Assembly (NCBI GenBank): GCA_018729555.1
Contig: JAHHQG010000024.1
Span: 45,541-109,540, forward strand
DNA from: Clostridiales bacterium
GTDB taxonomy: Bacteria > Bacillota > Sulfobacillia > RBS10-35
Length of the DNA stretch: 64,000 nucleotides
Direction of reading: 5' to 3'
Below the pieces are notes generated by a model. It had not been told where the DNA came from. It did not search any database and worked only from the letters and a program-made list of their open reading frames with translations. Below are positions 43,406 through 51,000 of the stretch, in pieces. Made by a program: the position numbers and the translations under genes. Position 1 is the first letter of the stretch. Every line of letters begins with the position of its first letter.

Positions 43406-44194
43406 ATGGCGCTCTGGCAGGTTCTGCTCCTCGCCCTCCTGCAGGGGGCGACGGAGTTTCTTCCCGTCAGCAGCTCAGGCCACCTCCTCCTCGCCTCCCA
43501 CCTCCTCGGGGTGGGACTCCTTCCCCTCCGCTGGATGGTCCTCTTCCACGCCGGGACCTTTCTGGCAGTCCTCTGGACCTATCGCCACGACGGGGCACGT
43601 CTTCTGCGGGCCCTTTGGCCCGGAAGGGGAAGCCCAGATGATCGCCATCTCCTGGGCCTCATGGTGGGGGCGTCGGCGGTGACGGGCGCCATCGCCCTGG
43701 GGGTGGAGCCCTGGCTGGAGAAAGGGGGCCTTTCCCTGGGCACCGCCGCCGCCGGCTGGTGGACGACGGGCCTTCTCCTCCTGGCCTCATCGTCCCGAAA
43801 GGGTGGACGAAGGCGTCTCCAAGACTTCACCCTGAAGGATGCCCTTTGGGTGGGTTTCTTCCAGGGGGCAGCCCTTTTGCCGGGTTTTTCCCGCTCGGGC
43901 CTTACCCTGGCGGCGGGGCTCTTTCGCGGTCTGGAGCCCCGGGAAGCGGTCCGCTTTTCCTTCCTCCTCGCCCTTCCCGCCATGGCGGCCGCCTCCTTGT
44001 GGGAGCTTCAAGGGATTTACGGGGGTGGGGGCGAAGGGTTTAAGGTGATGGTAGGGTTCGCCTTGGCCTTTTTAAGCGGCCTTGGGGCCATCGGGTGGGT
44101 GAAGTCGTGGGCCACGGCGGGGAAGCTTCCTTGGATGGCCCTCTACAACCTGGCCTTAGGGGCGGCGGTAGGAGGATGGTGGCTTCTTGGCTAA
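43406..44194 (+). CDS. uppP: undecaprenyl-diphosphatase UppP (BacA)
   Basis: 262 residues, about seven or eight membrane helices. It recycles the C55 carrier by removing a phosphate from undecaprenyl diphosphate. Motifs: LLQGATEFLPVSSSGHL near the N-terminus and LLPGFSRSGLTLAAGLF later, both active-site elements of the family. It lies eight bases after ylzJ and overlaps spoIIIE, an insertion relative to B. subtilis. Confidence 0.94.
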   Translation: MALWQVLLLALLQGATEFLPVSSSGHLLLASHLLGVGLLPLRWMVLFHAGTFLAVLWTYRHDGARLLRALWPGRGSPDDRHLLGLMVGASAVTGAIALGVEPWLEKGGLSLGTAAAGWWTTGLLLLASSSRKGGRRRLQDFTLKDALWVGFFQGAALLPGFSRSGLTLAAGLFRGLEPREAVRFSFLLALPAMAAASLWELQGIYGGGGEGFKVMVGFALAFLSGLGAIGWVKSWATAGKLPWMALYNLALGAAVGGWWLLG

Positions 44195-46400
44195 AGGGGA
44201 GCGGTCGCGGCGAAAAAGCCGGAAGGAGGAAGTGCCTCCGGCGATCCGGAGGGAGCTTTCGGGGCTGGGCTTTTTGGCCCTGGCCCTTCTCTCGGGGCTG
44301 GCTCTCGGGAGGACCGAGGGGGGCCTTTTGCTTCTCAACCTGAGGGAGGGCCTCCTCTGGCTGGCGGGAAAGGGTGCCTGGGGCATTCCGGCGGCCTTCG
44401 GGGCGGGGAGCCTTCTCTTCTTCTGGCCGGGGAAGGGAAAGGCCCTTTCCCGCTGGCGGCTCGTCGGAGGGAGCCTTTTCTTCCTCGCCCTTTTGGCCCT
44501 TTTGGAGGCACCCCTTCCCCTGGGTGAGACTTTTTCCCGGGCGAGGGAGGGCGGGGGCCTTCTGGGCGCCACCCTCTGGGCGCCCCTGGCCTACCTCCTG
44601 GGGACAGCCGGCGCCTACGTCCTGGTGGGGGCCCTCCTGGGGGCGGCGTTGCTCCTTTTCCTCCAGGTGCCCCTGGGCGGCCCCTTCCTTTCGGCCCTGG
44701 CCCGGGGAAGGGAGAAGCTCCGCCGGTTTTCCTGGCGGGAGTTCTTCTTTGAGCCGGTAGAGGAGCCGGCCAGCCAAGAAGGGGAAGAACGGGGCGAAGG
44801 GGAGAAGGAAGAGGCCCATGAGGCGGTCTTTTTGGAAGCACCCGGGGGGAAGGACGGTCGAGGAGAGGGCCAAGAAGGGCTGGAGCGGGAACCCGCGGAG
44901 GAGCAGGTGGCGGCCTCCCAGGAAGGGGAGTTGGCTCTTGGGGAGGGGCCTGGGGGACAGCTCTCCCTGGCGGAGGTTCCCTCCTACCAGCTACCGCCCC
45001 TTTCCCTCCTGGAGGGGAAGGCCCCGCGGAAGGGGAAAACCCGCCAGGATACGGCCGAAAGGGCTAAAGCGCTGGAAAGGACCCTCAAGAGCTTTGGCAT
45101 CCAGGCGAAAGTGGTGGGGATGGAAGAGGGGCCGGCGGTGACCCGCTTTGAGGTGCAGCCGGCGGCAGGGGTCAAGGTGAGCCGTATAGCGGCCTTGGCC
45201 GACGATATCGCCCTCAGCCTGGCGGCTTCCCCCGTGAGGGTGGTGGCCCCCATCCCCGGGAAGGCGGCGGTGGGGATCGAGGTGCCCAACGCCGAGGTGA
45301 GGACGGTGCCGGTGGGGAGCATCATCCGGCACGGCCTCTTCCAACAATCGGCCTCCCGGCTGACCCTCGCCCTGGGGGAAGATGTGGCGGGGCAGCCCCT
45401 GGTCCACTCCCTGGAAAGGATGCTCCATCTCCTCATCGCGGGGGCGACAGGGAGCGGGAAGAGCGTCTGCCTCAACACCATCCTGGTGAGCCTTCTCTAC
45501 AAGGCCCGCCCCGACGAAGTGAAGCTTTTGCTGGTGGACCCCAAGCGGGTGGAGCTTTCCGGCTACGAGGGGATCCCCCACCTCCTGGCGCCGGTCATCA
45601 CCGATGCCAAGAAGGCGGCTTCCGCCTTGAGGTGGCTGGTGGCGGAGATGGGCCGGCGCTACGAGCTCTTTGCCCAGACGGGAGCCCGGGATATCCACCG
45701 GTACAACGAGGCCGTGCCGGGGGCCAAGGACAAGCTTCCCTTCATCGTCCTGGTGATCGATGAGCTGGCGGATCTCATGCTGGTGGCGGCGCGGGAAGTA
45801 GAAGATTCCATCCAGAGGCTGGCCCAGATGGCCCGGGCGGCGGGGATCCACCTGGTCCTGGCCACCCAGAGGCCTTCGGTGGACGTCATCACGGGGGTCA
45901 TCAAGGCCAACATTCCCTCCCGCATCGCCTTTGCCGTCTCCTCCCAGGCCGACTCTCGCACCATCCTGGACGGGGCGGGGGCGGAAAAGCTTCTGGGGAA
46001 GGGGGATATGCTCTTCTATCCGGTGGGGGCCGGCAAGCCCATCCGGGCGCAGGGGGCCTACATCTCCGAGAAGGAGCTGGAGCGGGTCCTGGACTTTGTC
46101 CGGCGGCAGGGAAAGCCTCAGTTCCAGGAGGAGATCGCCCTGGAACGGGAGGGCGAAGGCGAGGGAGGCGGGGAAGAAGACCCCCTCTTCGTGGAGGCCC
46201 TGCGCATCGTGGTGGAGACGCGGCAGGCCTCCGTCTCCATGCTCCAGCGGCGGCTCCGGGTGGGCTTTACCCGGGCGGGCCGCCTGGTGGACCTCATGGA
46301 GCGGAAGGGCTTTGTGGGGCCTCACCAGGGATCCAAGGCGCGGGAAGTGCGGATCACGCCGGAGCAGTTTGCCCGCCTCTTCGGCGACCAGAAAAAATAG
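44187..46400 (+). CDS. spoIIIE: DNA translocase FtsK/SpoIIIE
   Basis: 737 residues. The N-terminus has four hydrophobic segments, then an acidic Glu/Gly-rich linker (about 195-280). The motor follows with Walker A GATGSGKSVCLN (about residue 418) and DPKRVELSGYEGIPHL; the VIDELADLM Walker B and ATQRPSVDVITG complete it. A gamma winged-helix domain ends the protein. It pumps chromosomes through the septum; next to tepA and ylzJ it is the SpoIIIE of this genome. TTG 44187 overlaps uppP, with GGAGG 11 bases upstream. Confidence 0.95.
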   Translation: MAKGERSRRKSRKEEVPPAIRRELSGLGFLALALLSGLALGRTEGGLLLLNLREGLLWLAGKGAWGIPAAFGAGSLLFFWPGKGKALSRWRLVGGSLFFLALLALLEAPLPLGETFSRAREGGGLLGATLWAPLAYLLGTAGAYVLVGALLGAALLLFLQVPLGGPFLSALARGREKLRRFSWREFFFEPVEEPASQEGEERGEGEKEEAHEAVFLEAPGGKDGRGEGQEGLEREPAEEQVAASQEGELALGEGPGGQLSLAEVPSYQLPPLSLLEGKAPRKGKTRQDTAERAKALERTLKSFGIQAKVVGMEEGPAVTRFEVQPAAGVKVSRIAALADDIALSLAASPVRVVAPIPGKAAVGIEVPNAEVRTVPVGSIIRHGLFQQSASRLTLALGEDVAGQPLVHSLERMLHLLIAGATGSGKSVCLNTILVSLLYKARPDEVKLLLVDPKRVELSGYEGIPHLLAPVITDAKKAASALRWLVAEMGRRYELFAQTGARDIHRYNEAVPGAKDKLPFIVLVIDELADLMLVAAREVEDSIQRLAQMARAAGIHLVLATQRPSVDVITGVIKANIPSRIAFAVSSQADSRTILDGAGAEKLLGKGDMLFYPVGAGKPIRAQGAYISEKELERVLDFVRRQGKPQFQEEIALEREGEGEGGGEEDPLFVEALRIVVETRQASVSMLQRRLRVGFTRAGRLVDLMERKGFVGPHQGSKAREVRITPEQFARLFGDQKK

Positions 46401-46403
46401 CCT

Positions 46404-46458
46404 TTATGGCAGGCCTCCCGGCAGCGCATACTACGCCGGCAGATGAAGGAGGCCTGCC
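46404..46458 (+). promoter_or_regulatory. CATACTA-loop element with SD-sequestering arms, site 3
   Basis: GGCAGGCCTCC (46408-46418) is an exact inverted repeat of GGAGGCCTGCC (46448-46458); the right arm contains the GGAGG ribosome site of the next gene. Between them, CCGG..CG and CG.CCGG enclose CATACTA (46427-46433) as a loop. As a SigG-type promoter, TTATG (46404-46408) would be the -35 with an 18-base spacer. A transcript starting there would lack the left arm, while readthrough from spoIIIE would carry it. Confidence 0.5.
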
Positions 46459-46460
46459 CT

Positions 46461-47498
46461 TTGCGACGCCTTTGGGGATGGGTTTTGATCGTCGGCTTTT
46501 GGCTGACCGGCTGCGCCTTTTGGGGACCTTCCCCCCGCTCCATGCCGGCGCCCTCCTCGGATGACGGGACCCGGCCTCAAGGCAGGCTGCAGCTCATCGT
46601 GTTTTACGACGACGAAAAGTCCCCCGATGTGCGGGGTGATCTGGCCCTCTTGGTGAAGGAAAAGGATCGGGTGACGGCCCTTTCCCCCAACTGGTACCGG
46701 GTGGCGCCTGACGGTTCGGTGGAAGACCGAAGCCATCCCGTCACCTGGGAGGTGGCGCGGCAAGCCCAGATCCCCCTCATGCCCTTGGTGACCAACAAGG
46801 AGGGTAAGGATTCCGTCCTTTTGCACCCCGACCGGCAGGAAGCGGCGGTGGAATCCCTCATGGCCAAGGTGGATGAAGGAGGAGGCCTCATGCAGGGGCT
46901 GATCCTGGATTTCGAACTCCTGGATCCCGCCTCCCGGGAAGCCCTCACGGCCTTTGCGGAGCGGCTGGCAAGGGCCCTTCACAGCCGGGGGAAGAAGCTG
47001 GGGGTGGCGGTGATTCCCGCCTCCGTCGATACGGAGGGATCGTCGCCTTACGATTATCCGGCCCTGGCCCAGGTGGCCGACCGCCTCATCCTCATGACCT
47101 ATGACCAGCACGGCCGCACCAGCGCCCCCGGGCCCGTGGCATCCCTTTCCTGGGTGGAGGGGCGGCTCAACTACGCCCTTCAAAAGGGAGTGCCCCCGGA
47201 AAAGATCGACCTCGGGGTGGCCACCTACGGGTATCGGTGGAGCGGGGGGAAGGGGGAGGATCTTCCCATGAAAGCGGCCAAGGCGCTGCAGCCGGCGCCT
47301 TCCCGGGATGCCGACGAGAGCCCTCACTTCACCTACCGCGACAAGGGCCGGGAATGGGCGGTGTGGTACGAAGACGAGCAGTCGGCCCGGCACAAGGTGG
47401 CCCTGGCCCGGGAAAAGGGCCTCTTGGGGGTGGCCGTCTGGCGGCTGGGCTACGAGGATGAGGCCTTTTGGGCCATGCTGCGGCGGGAGATCCCGTAA
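46461..47498 (+). CDS. GH18-family lipoprotein (spore germination type)
   Basis: 345 residues. TTG 46461 lies eight bases after AAGGAGG and gives a clean lipoprotein signal (RRLWGWVLIVGFWLTGC with the lipobox cysteine). The rest is a GH18 TIM-barrel: FYDDE start, QGLILDFELLD carrying the catalytic Glu, LMTYDQHGRTSAPGPVASL, and VWRLGYED end. YaaH/SleL/YdhD relatives cut cortex or help germination. ATG 46443 would put the start inside the hairpin and add residues that weaken the signal peptide. It is convergent with the next gene. Confidence 0.82.
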   Translation: MRRLWGWVLIVGFWLTGCAFWGPSPRSMPAPSSDDGTRPQGRLQLIVFYDDEKSPDVRGDLALLVKEKDRVTALSPNWYRVAPDGSVEDRSHPVTWEVARQAQIPLMPLVTNKEGKDSVLLHPDRQEAAVESLMAKVDEGGGLMQGLILDFELLDPASREALTAFAERLARALHSRGKKLGVAVIPASVDTEGSSPYDYPALAQVADRLILMTYDQHGRTSAPGPVASLSWVEGRLNYALQKGVPPEKIDLGVATYGYRWSGGKGEDLPMKAAKALQPAPSRDADESPHFTYRDKGREWAVWYEDEQSARHKVALAREKGLLGVAVWRLGYEDEAFWAMLRREIP

Positions 47499-47520
47499 GG
47501 CTCCATCACGAGGAGCCTTT
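47497..47520. terminator. bidirectional hairpin between convergent genes
   Basis: AAGGCTCC (47497-47504) pairs exactly with GGAGCCTT (47512-47519) around a seven-base loop. It overlaps the stop codon of the GH18 gene and that of the minus-strand gene, so it can serve both. Confidence 0.7.
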
Positions 47521-47802
47521 CGATCCCCCGCCGTGGCTCTGGAGGAGCTGATCCATCTGGTCGGCCAGGGTTTGGGTTTGGCTCAGGACGGTCCTCAGCT
47601 GGCTGAGGTTATCGGCCAGGCGGGCGAGGATCTCCTTTTCCTGCTGGGCAAGGGATGATCCCGAGGAGGAACTCCCCTGGGAAGGGCTCTGCCCGGGGTT
47701 CTGGCCCGATCCCCCCGAGGCAGCGGAAAAGATGGTGGCCAGCTCTTCCCGCACCAGCTGGCGCAGCTCCTCCGAAATCTGCTGCGGGCTCTTCTTCTGC
47801 AT
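47506..47802 (-). CDS. small coiled-coil protein of unknown function
   Basis: 98 residues. Two amphipathic helices (about 6-28 and 50-88, heptad-like Leu/Ile/Gln) flank a Gly/Ser/Gln-rich linker; there is no cysteine and no membrane segment. ATG 47802 follows GGGAGGAGG. The upstream region is a near copy of the element before the GH18 gene, so a shared regulation is likely. A spore-coat or forespore role would fit but is inference; no family is recognised. Confidence 0.6.
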   Translation of the reverse strand: MQKKSPQQISEELRQLVREELATIFSAASGGSGQNPGQSPSQGSSSSGSSLAQQEKEILARLADNLSQLRTVLSQTQTLADQMDQLLQSHGGGSKGSS

Positions 47803-47804
47803 GA

Positions 47805-47844
47805 GGCCTCCTCCCTCGCCGGTAGTATGCCGGCAAAGGAGGCC
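47805..47844 (-). promoter_or_regulatory. CATACTA-loop element with SD-sequestering arms, site 4
   Basis: Read on the minus strand: GGCCTCCT (47844-47837) pairs with AGGAGGCC (47812-47805), which holds the ribosome site. Nested inside is a perfect GCCGG-CATACTA-CCGGC hairpin (47834-47818). It is the cleanest of the four sites. It shares the order and spacing of site 3, including the GGCnGCC arm start and the CCGGC flank. Confidence 0.5.
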
Positions 47845-47846
47845 GC

Positions 47847-48677
47847 CTAACCGCGGACCAGCTCCCGATAGGCCTCCTTTAGGCGGAGGGTGATGGGACC
47901 CGGCTGACCGCCGCCGATGGGCTGGTGGTCCAGGCCAACCGCCGGCGTGACCTCGGAGGTGGTGCCGGTGATGAAGGCCTCGTCGGCGTTGAGGACCCAC
48001 TCGTAGGTGAAGGGTTCTTCCTTGACGGGGATCCCCAGGTCTTGCGCCAGGCGGATCACGTAGCGGCGGGTGATGCCGGGAAGGATCCGGTGGTCTTCGG
48101 GGTGGGTGTAGAGGGTGCCGCGGTGGACGGCGAAGAAGTTGGAGCTGCTGGCTTCGGTGACGATGCCGTCGCGGACGAAAAGGCCGTCGTCTTTGCCCCT
48201 TCGCCGGGCTTCCATCCGGGCGCGGGTGTTGAGGTAGAGGCCGATGGATTTGATGTGGCAGAGCTCCCAGCGCTGGTCGGGGACGGAGGCGAGGGTGATG
48301 CTTTCCTTGGGGGCGGATTCATAGGCCCGCACCAGGATGAGCTCCGTGGGTTGGGGGTCCTTCGGCCAGTCGTGGACCCGGGGGCCGGCGAAGCCCCGGG
48401 TCACCTGGATGTAGATGGTGGCTTCCTTGAGGCCGCTTTGTTCCAGGGCCTCCAGGGCTTTTTCCTTCAGGTGGGCCGGGGATGTGGCGAAGGGGAGCTC
48501 CATGAGCTCGGCGCTCCTCGCCAGGCGCAGCATGTGGTCCTGGAGGGCGAAGGGTTTCCCCCCGTAGACCCGGATGACCTCGTAGATGCCGTCGGCGAAG
48601 AGGAAACCCCGGTCTTCCACGGGCACCATGGCTTTTTCGTAAGGGACGAAGGAACCGTTCAGATAGACGACGGTCAA
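47847..48677 (-). CDS. dat: fold-type IV aminotransferase, probable D-amino acid aminotransferase
   Basis: 276 residues. PLP fold IV: VPVEDRGFLFADGIYEVIRV, the Lys region CHIKSIGLYLNTRA, TEASSSNFFAV and TGTTSEVTPAV. The pattern is that of D-alanine transaminases making D-Glu or D-Ala, though branched-chain aminotransferases are close relatives. The TTG start at 48677 lies after GGGAGGTTTTCC and gives LTVVYLNG as N-terminus. A good promoter is 23 bases upstream and faces the ridA gene. Confidence 0.85.
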   Translation of the reverse strand: MTVVYLNGSFVPYEKAMVPVEDRGFLFADGIYEVIRVYGGKPFALQDHMLRLARSAELMELPFATSPAHLKEKALEALEQSGLKEATIYIQVTRGFAGPRVHDWPKDPQPTELILVRAYESAPKESITLASVPDQRWELCHIKSIGLYLNTRARMEARRRGKDDGLFVRDGIVTEASSSNFFAVHRGTLYTHPEDHRILPGITRRYVIRLAQDLGIPVKEEPFTYEWVLNADEAFITGTTSEVTPAVGLDHQPIGGGQPGPITLRLKEAYRELVRG

Positions 48678-48699
48678 AAGGAAAACCTCCCTAAAATCC

Positions 48700-48728
48700 A
48701 TTATCCCACGGTGAAGGGGAAGGCCCAA
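48700..48728 (-). promoter_or_regulatory. SigA-type promoter of the aminotransferase gene
   Basis: On the minus strand TTGGGC (48728-48723), a 17-base spacer and GATAAT (48705-48700). On the other strand TATTCT at 48739-48744 may be the -10 of ridA, without a clear -35. Confidence 0.62.
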
Positions 48729-48767
48729 ATCCCTGTGGTATTCTATGCCTGCAACGGAGGTGGCAGG

Positions 48768-49232
48768 ATGACGCGGGAAGAAAAACTTCAGGCCCTGGGC
48801 CATCCCCTGCCGGAGGTGCCCAAGCCGGTGGCGGCTTATGTGCCGGCGGTGAAGGTGGGATCCTTCGTCTACACCTCGGGCCAGCTGCCGACCCAGAAGG
48901 GGGAGCTCTTGGTCAAGGGGAAGCTGGGCCGGGAGGTGACGGTGGAAGAGGGGCAAAAGGCAGCCCGGCAGGCGGTCCTGAACGCCCTGGCGGCGGTGAA
49001 GAGTGTGGCAGGAAGTTTGGAGAACATCGAAAAGATCGTGAAGCTGGTGGGGTTTGTGGCCAGCCACGAGGGGTTTACCCAGCAACCCCAGGTGGTGAAC
49101 GGGGCGTCCGAGCTCCTCAAGGAGGTCTTCGGGGAGGCGGGGGAGCACGCCCGCTCGGCCGTGGGGGTGGCGGAGCTTCCCCTGGGGGCGCCGGTGGAGA
49201 TCGAGCTGGTGGTGGCCCTCAAGGAGGCGTAA
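48768..49232 (+). CDS. ridA: RidA/YjgF-family protein
   Basis: 154 residues, longer than the 125-residue archetype and similar to the YjgH/type-2 group. It has VGSFVYTSGQLPTQKGEL, AARQAVLNALAAVKS and the end EHARSAVGVAELPLGAPVEI, where the conserved Arg of the imine-hydrolysis site lies. RidA removes reactive enamines/imines released by PLP enzymes, which suits a gene divergent from a PLP aminotransferase. The start at ATG 48768 follows ACGGAGG. Confidence 0.88.
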   Translation: MTREEKLQALGHPLPEVPKPVAAYVPAVKVGSFVYTSGQLPTQKGELLVKGKLGREVTVEEGQKAARQAVLNALAAVKSVAGSLENIEKIVKLVGFVASHEGFTQQPQVVNGASELLKEVFGEAGEHARSAVGVAELPLGAPVEIELVVALKEA

Positions 49233-49239
49233 CGAGAAG

Positions 49240-49965
49240 GTGGAAGCCTGGCGCCTGCAAAAATACCTCTCCCGGGCGGGAGCCGCTTCCCGGCGGCAGG
49301 GGGAGCGCTGGATCCTGGAGGGAAGGGTGCGGGTCAACGGCCAAGTGGTGCGGGAGCTGGGGGTGAAAGTCCGCCCCCGGGTGGATCGGGTGGAGGTGGA
49401 TGGACGGCTCCTTCTGCTTCCTTCCGCCACCCGGACGGCAGCCCTCCACAAACCCAAGGGGGTCATCTCCACCGCCAGGGATCCCCAGGGAAGGCCGACG
49501 GTGGTGGATCTGGTGCCTTCGCCGGTGCGCCTCTATCCCGTGGGGCGGCTGGACCGGGAGAGCGAAGGCCTCATCCTTCTCACCAACGACGGGGAGCTGG
49601 CGGAACGGCTTCTGCGGCCCCGCTACGGCATCCCCAAAACCTACCGGGTGACCCTGGATCGGCCGCCGCGGGAAGAAGACCTTCGGGTCATGGAGGAAGG
49701 GGTGTTCCTCGGCGGGAAGAGGGCCTATGCTGTGAAAATCCGGAGGATCGGGCGGCGCCAGGTGGAGATGGTCCTTTTGCAGGGGATGAACCGCCAGATC
49801 CGGCGGATGTGGGAGGCCCGAGGGTACCGGGTGGAGCGCCTCATCCGGACGGCCATCGGGCCCATTCAGCTGGGGGATCTTCCGCCGGGAGGGTTTCGGT
49901 GGCTCTCTGAGGAAGAGATGTTGCGGTTGAAAGGGGAGGGCCGTGGGGGACATTCGCTTTTCTGA
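49240..49965 (+). CDS. rluB: RluB/RsuA-family rRNA pseudouridine synthase
   Basis: 241 residues. An N-terminal S4 domain (LQKYLSRAGAASRRQGERWI) is followed by the catalytic VGRLDRESEGLILLTNDGEL with the essential Asp and a late MNRQIRRMWEARGY. It modifies 23S rRNA around position 2605. GTG 49240 is seven bases after the ridA stop. It overlaps the next gene by 23 bases. Confidence 0.93.
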   Translation: MEAWRLQKYLSRAGAASRRQGERWILEGRVRVNGQVVRELGVKVRPRVDRVEVDGRLLLLPSATRTAALHKPKGVISTARDPQGRPTVVDLVPSPVRLYPVGRLDRESEGLILLTNDGELAERLLRPRYGIPKTYRVTLDRPPREEDLRVMEEGVFLGGKRAYAVKIRRIGRRQVEMVLLQGMNRQIRRMWEARGYRVERLIRTAIGPIQLGDLPPGGFRWLSEEEMLRLKGEGRGGHSLF

Positions 49966-50974
49966 CGTGGAGGCTTTTCGGCCTCAGCCTTCCGGAAGGT
50001 TTTTCAGCGCCACCCACGAGGAGATCCGAAGGGGCCTCGTGGCGGACATCTACTTTGTGAAGACCATGGCGGCTCTGGAAGCGGGAGGGCTTAAAGATAC
50101 GCCGGTCATGGCGGAGATCTTCGCCAGCCGCCCGGGATACCTGGCGGGGGTGGAAGAGGTCCTCCACCTTCTCGAGGGGCGGCCGGTGGAGGTCTGGTCT
50201 CTGGATGAGGGGGAACCCTTTGAGGCGAAAGAGGTGGTCATGCGCCTCAAAGGGCCTTACGGCGCCTTCGGGATCCACGAGACGGCCATCCTGGGGATCC
50301 TCGCCTCCAGCAGCGCTTGGCTGACGGCGGCCCGGGAGGTGAAGACGGCCGCGGGGGATACGCCCGTCATCTGCTTTGGATCCCGCCACATCCATCCGGC
50401 GGTGGCGCCGGTGATGGAGCGGGCGGCCCTCCTGGCGGGGCTGGACGGGGCCAGCAACATCCTGGGGGCCAAGCTCTTTGGCAAGGAGCCCCAGGGCACC
50501 ATCCCCCACGCCTTCATCCTCATCGTGGGGGATACGGTGGAAGCCGCCCGCCTCTACGACCGGGCCCTTCCGCCGGAAGAACCGCGGACCATCCTCGTGG
50601 ATACCTTCAAGGACGAGGCGGAGGAGGCCCTTAGGGTGGCGGCGGCCCTGGGGGAGCGTCTGGCGGGGGTGCGGTTGGATACCCCCTCCGAGCGGGGGGG
50701 CGTGACGCCCGAACTGGTGCGGGAAGTGAGGGCGCGCCTCGATCAGGCGGGGTTCCGCCACGTGAAGATCTTTGTGAGCGGCGGGGTGACCCCGGAGAAG
50801 ATCCCCCTTCTCAAAGCGGCCGGGGCCGACGGCTTTGGGGTGGGGAGCTATATCAGCCGGGCCGCCCCCATCGACATGACCATGGACCTCAAGGAGATCG
50901 ACGGGCGGCCCGTGGCGAAGCGAGGCCGGATCCCCGGGGCGACACCGACGGAACGGTTGAAGAAAAAGCGGTGA
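49943..50974 (+). CDS. nicotinate phosphoribosyltransferase
   Basis: 343 residues. NAD salvage enzyme joining nicotinate and PRPP. Family features: THEEIRRGLVADIYFVKT, GIHETAILGILASSSAW, GSRHIHPAVAPVMERAALL and GASNILGAKLFG. LVDTFKDEAEEAL and the phosphate-binding VSGGVTPEKIPLL close the barrel. It is a short, archaeal/thermophile-like form rather than the longer PncB1. GTG 49943 has a GGGGAGGGCC ribosome site inside the end of rluB. Confidence 0.88.
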   Translation: MGDIRFSDVEAFRPQPSGRFFSATHEEIRRGLVADIYFVKTMAALEAGGLKDTPVMAEIFASRPGYLAGVEEVLHLLEGRPVEVWSLDEGEPFEAKEVVMRLKGPYGAFGIHETAILGILASSSAWLTAAREVKTAAGDTPVICFGSRHIHPAVAPVMERAALLAGLDGASNILGAKLFGKEPQGTIPHAFILIVGDTVEAARLYDRALPPEEPRTILVDTFKDEAEEALRVAAALGERLAGVRLDTPSERGGVTPELVREVRARLDQAGFRHVKIFVSGGVTPEKIPLLKAAGADGFGVGSYISRAAPIDMTMDLKEIDGRPVAKRGRIPGATPTERLKKKR

Positions 50975-51000
50975 TGGTAAGGTGAAACGGGGGGACAGCC

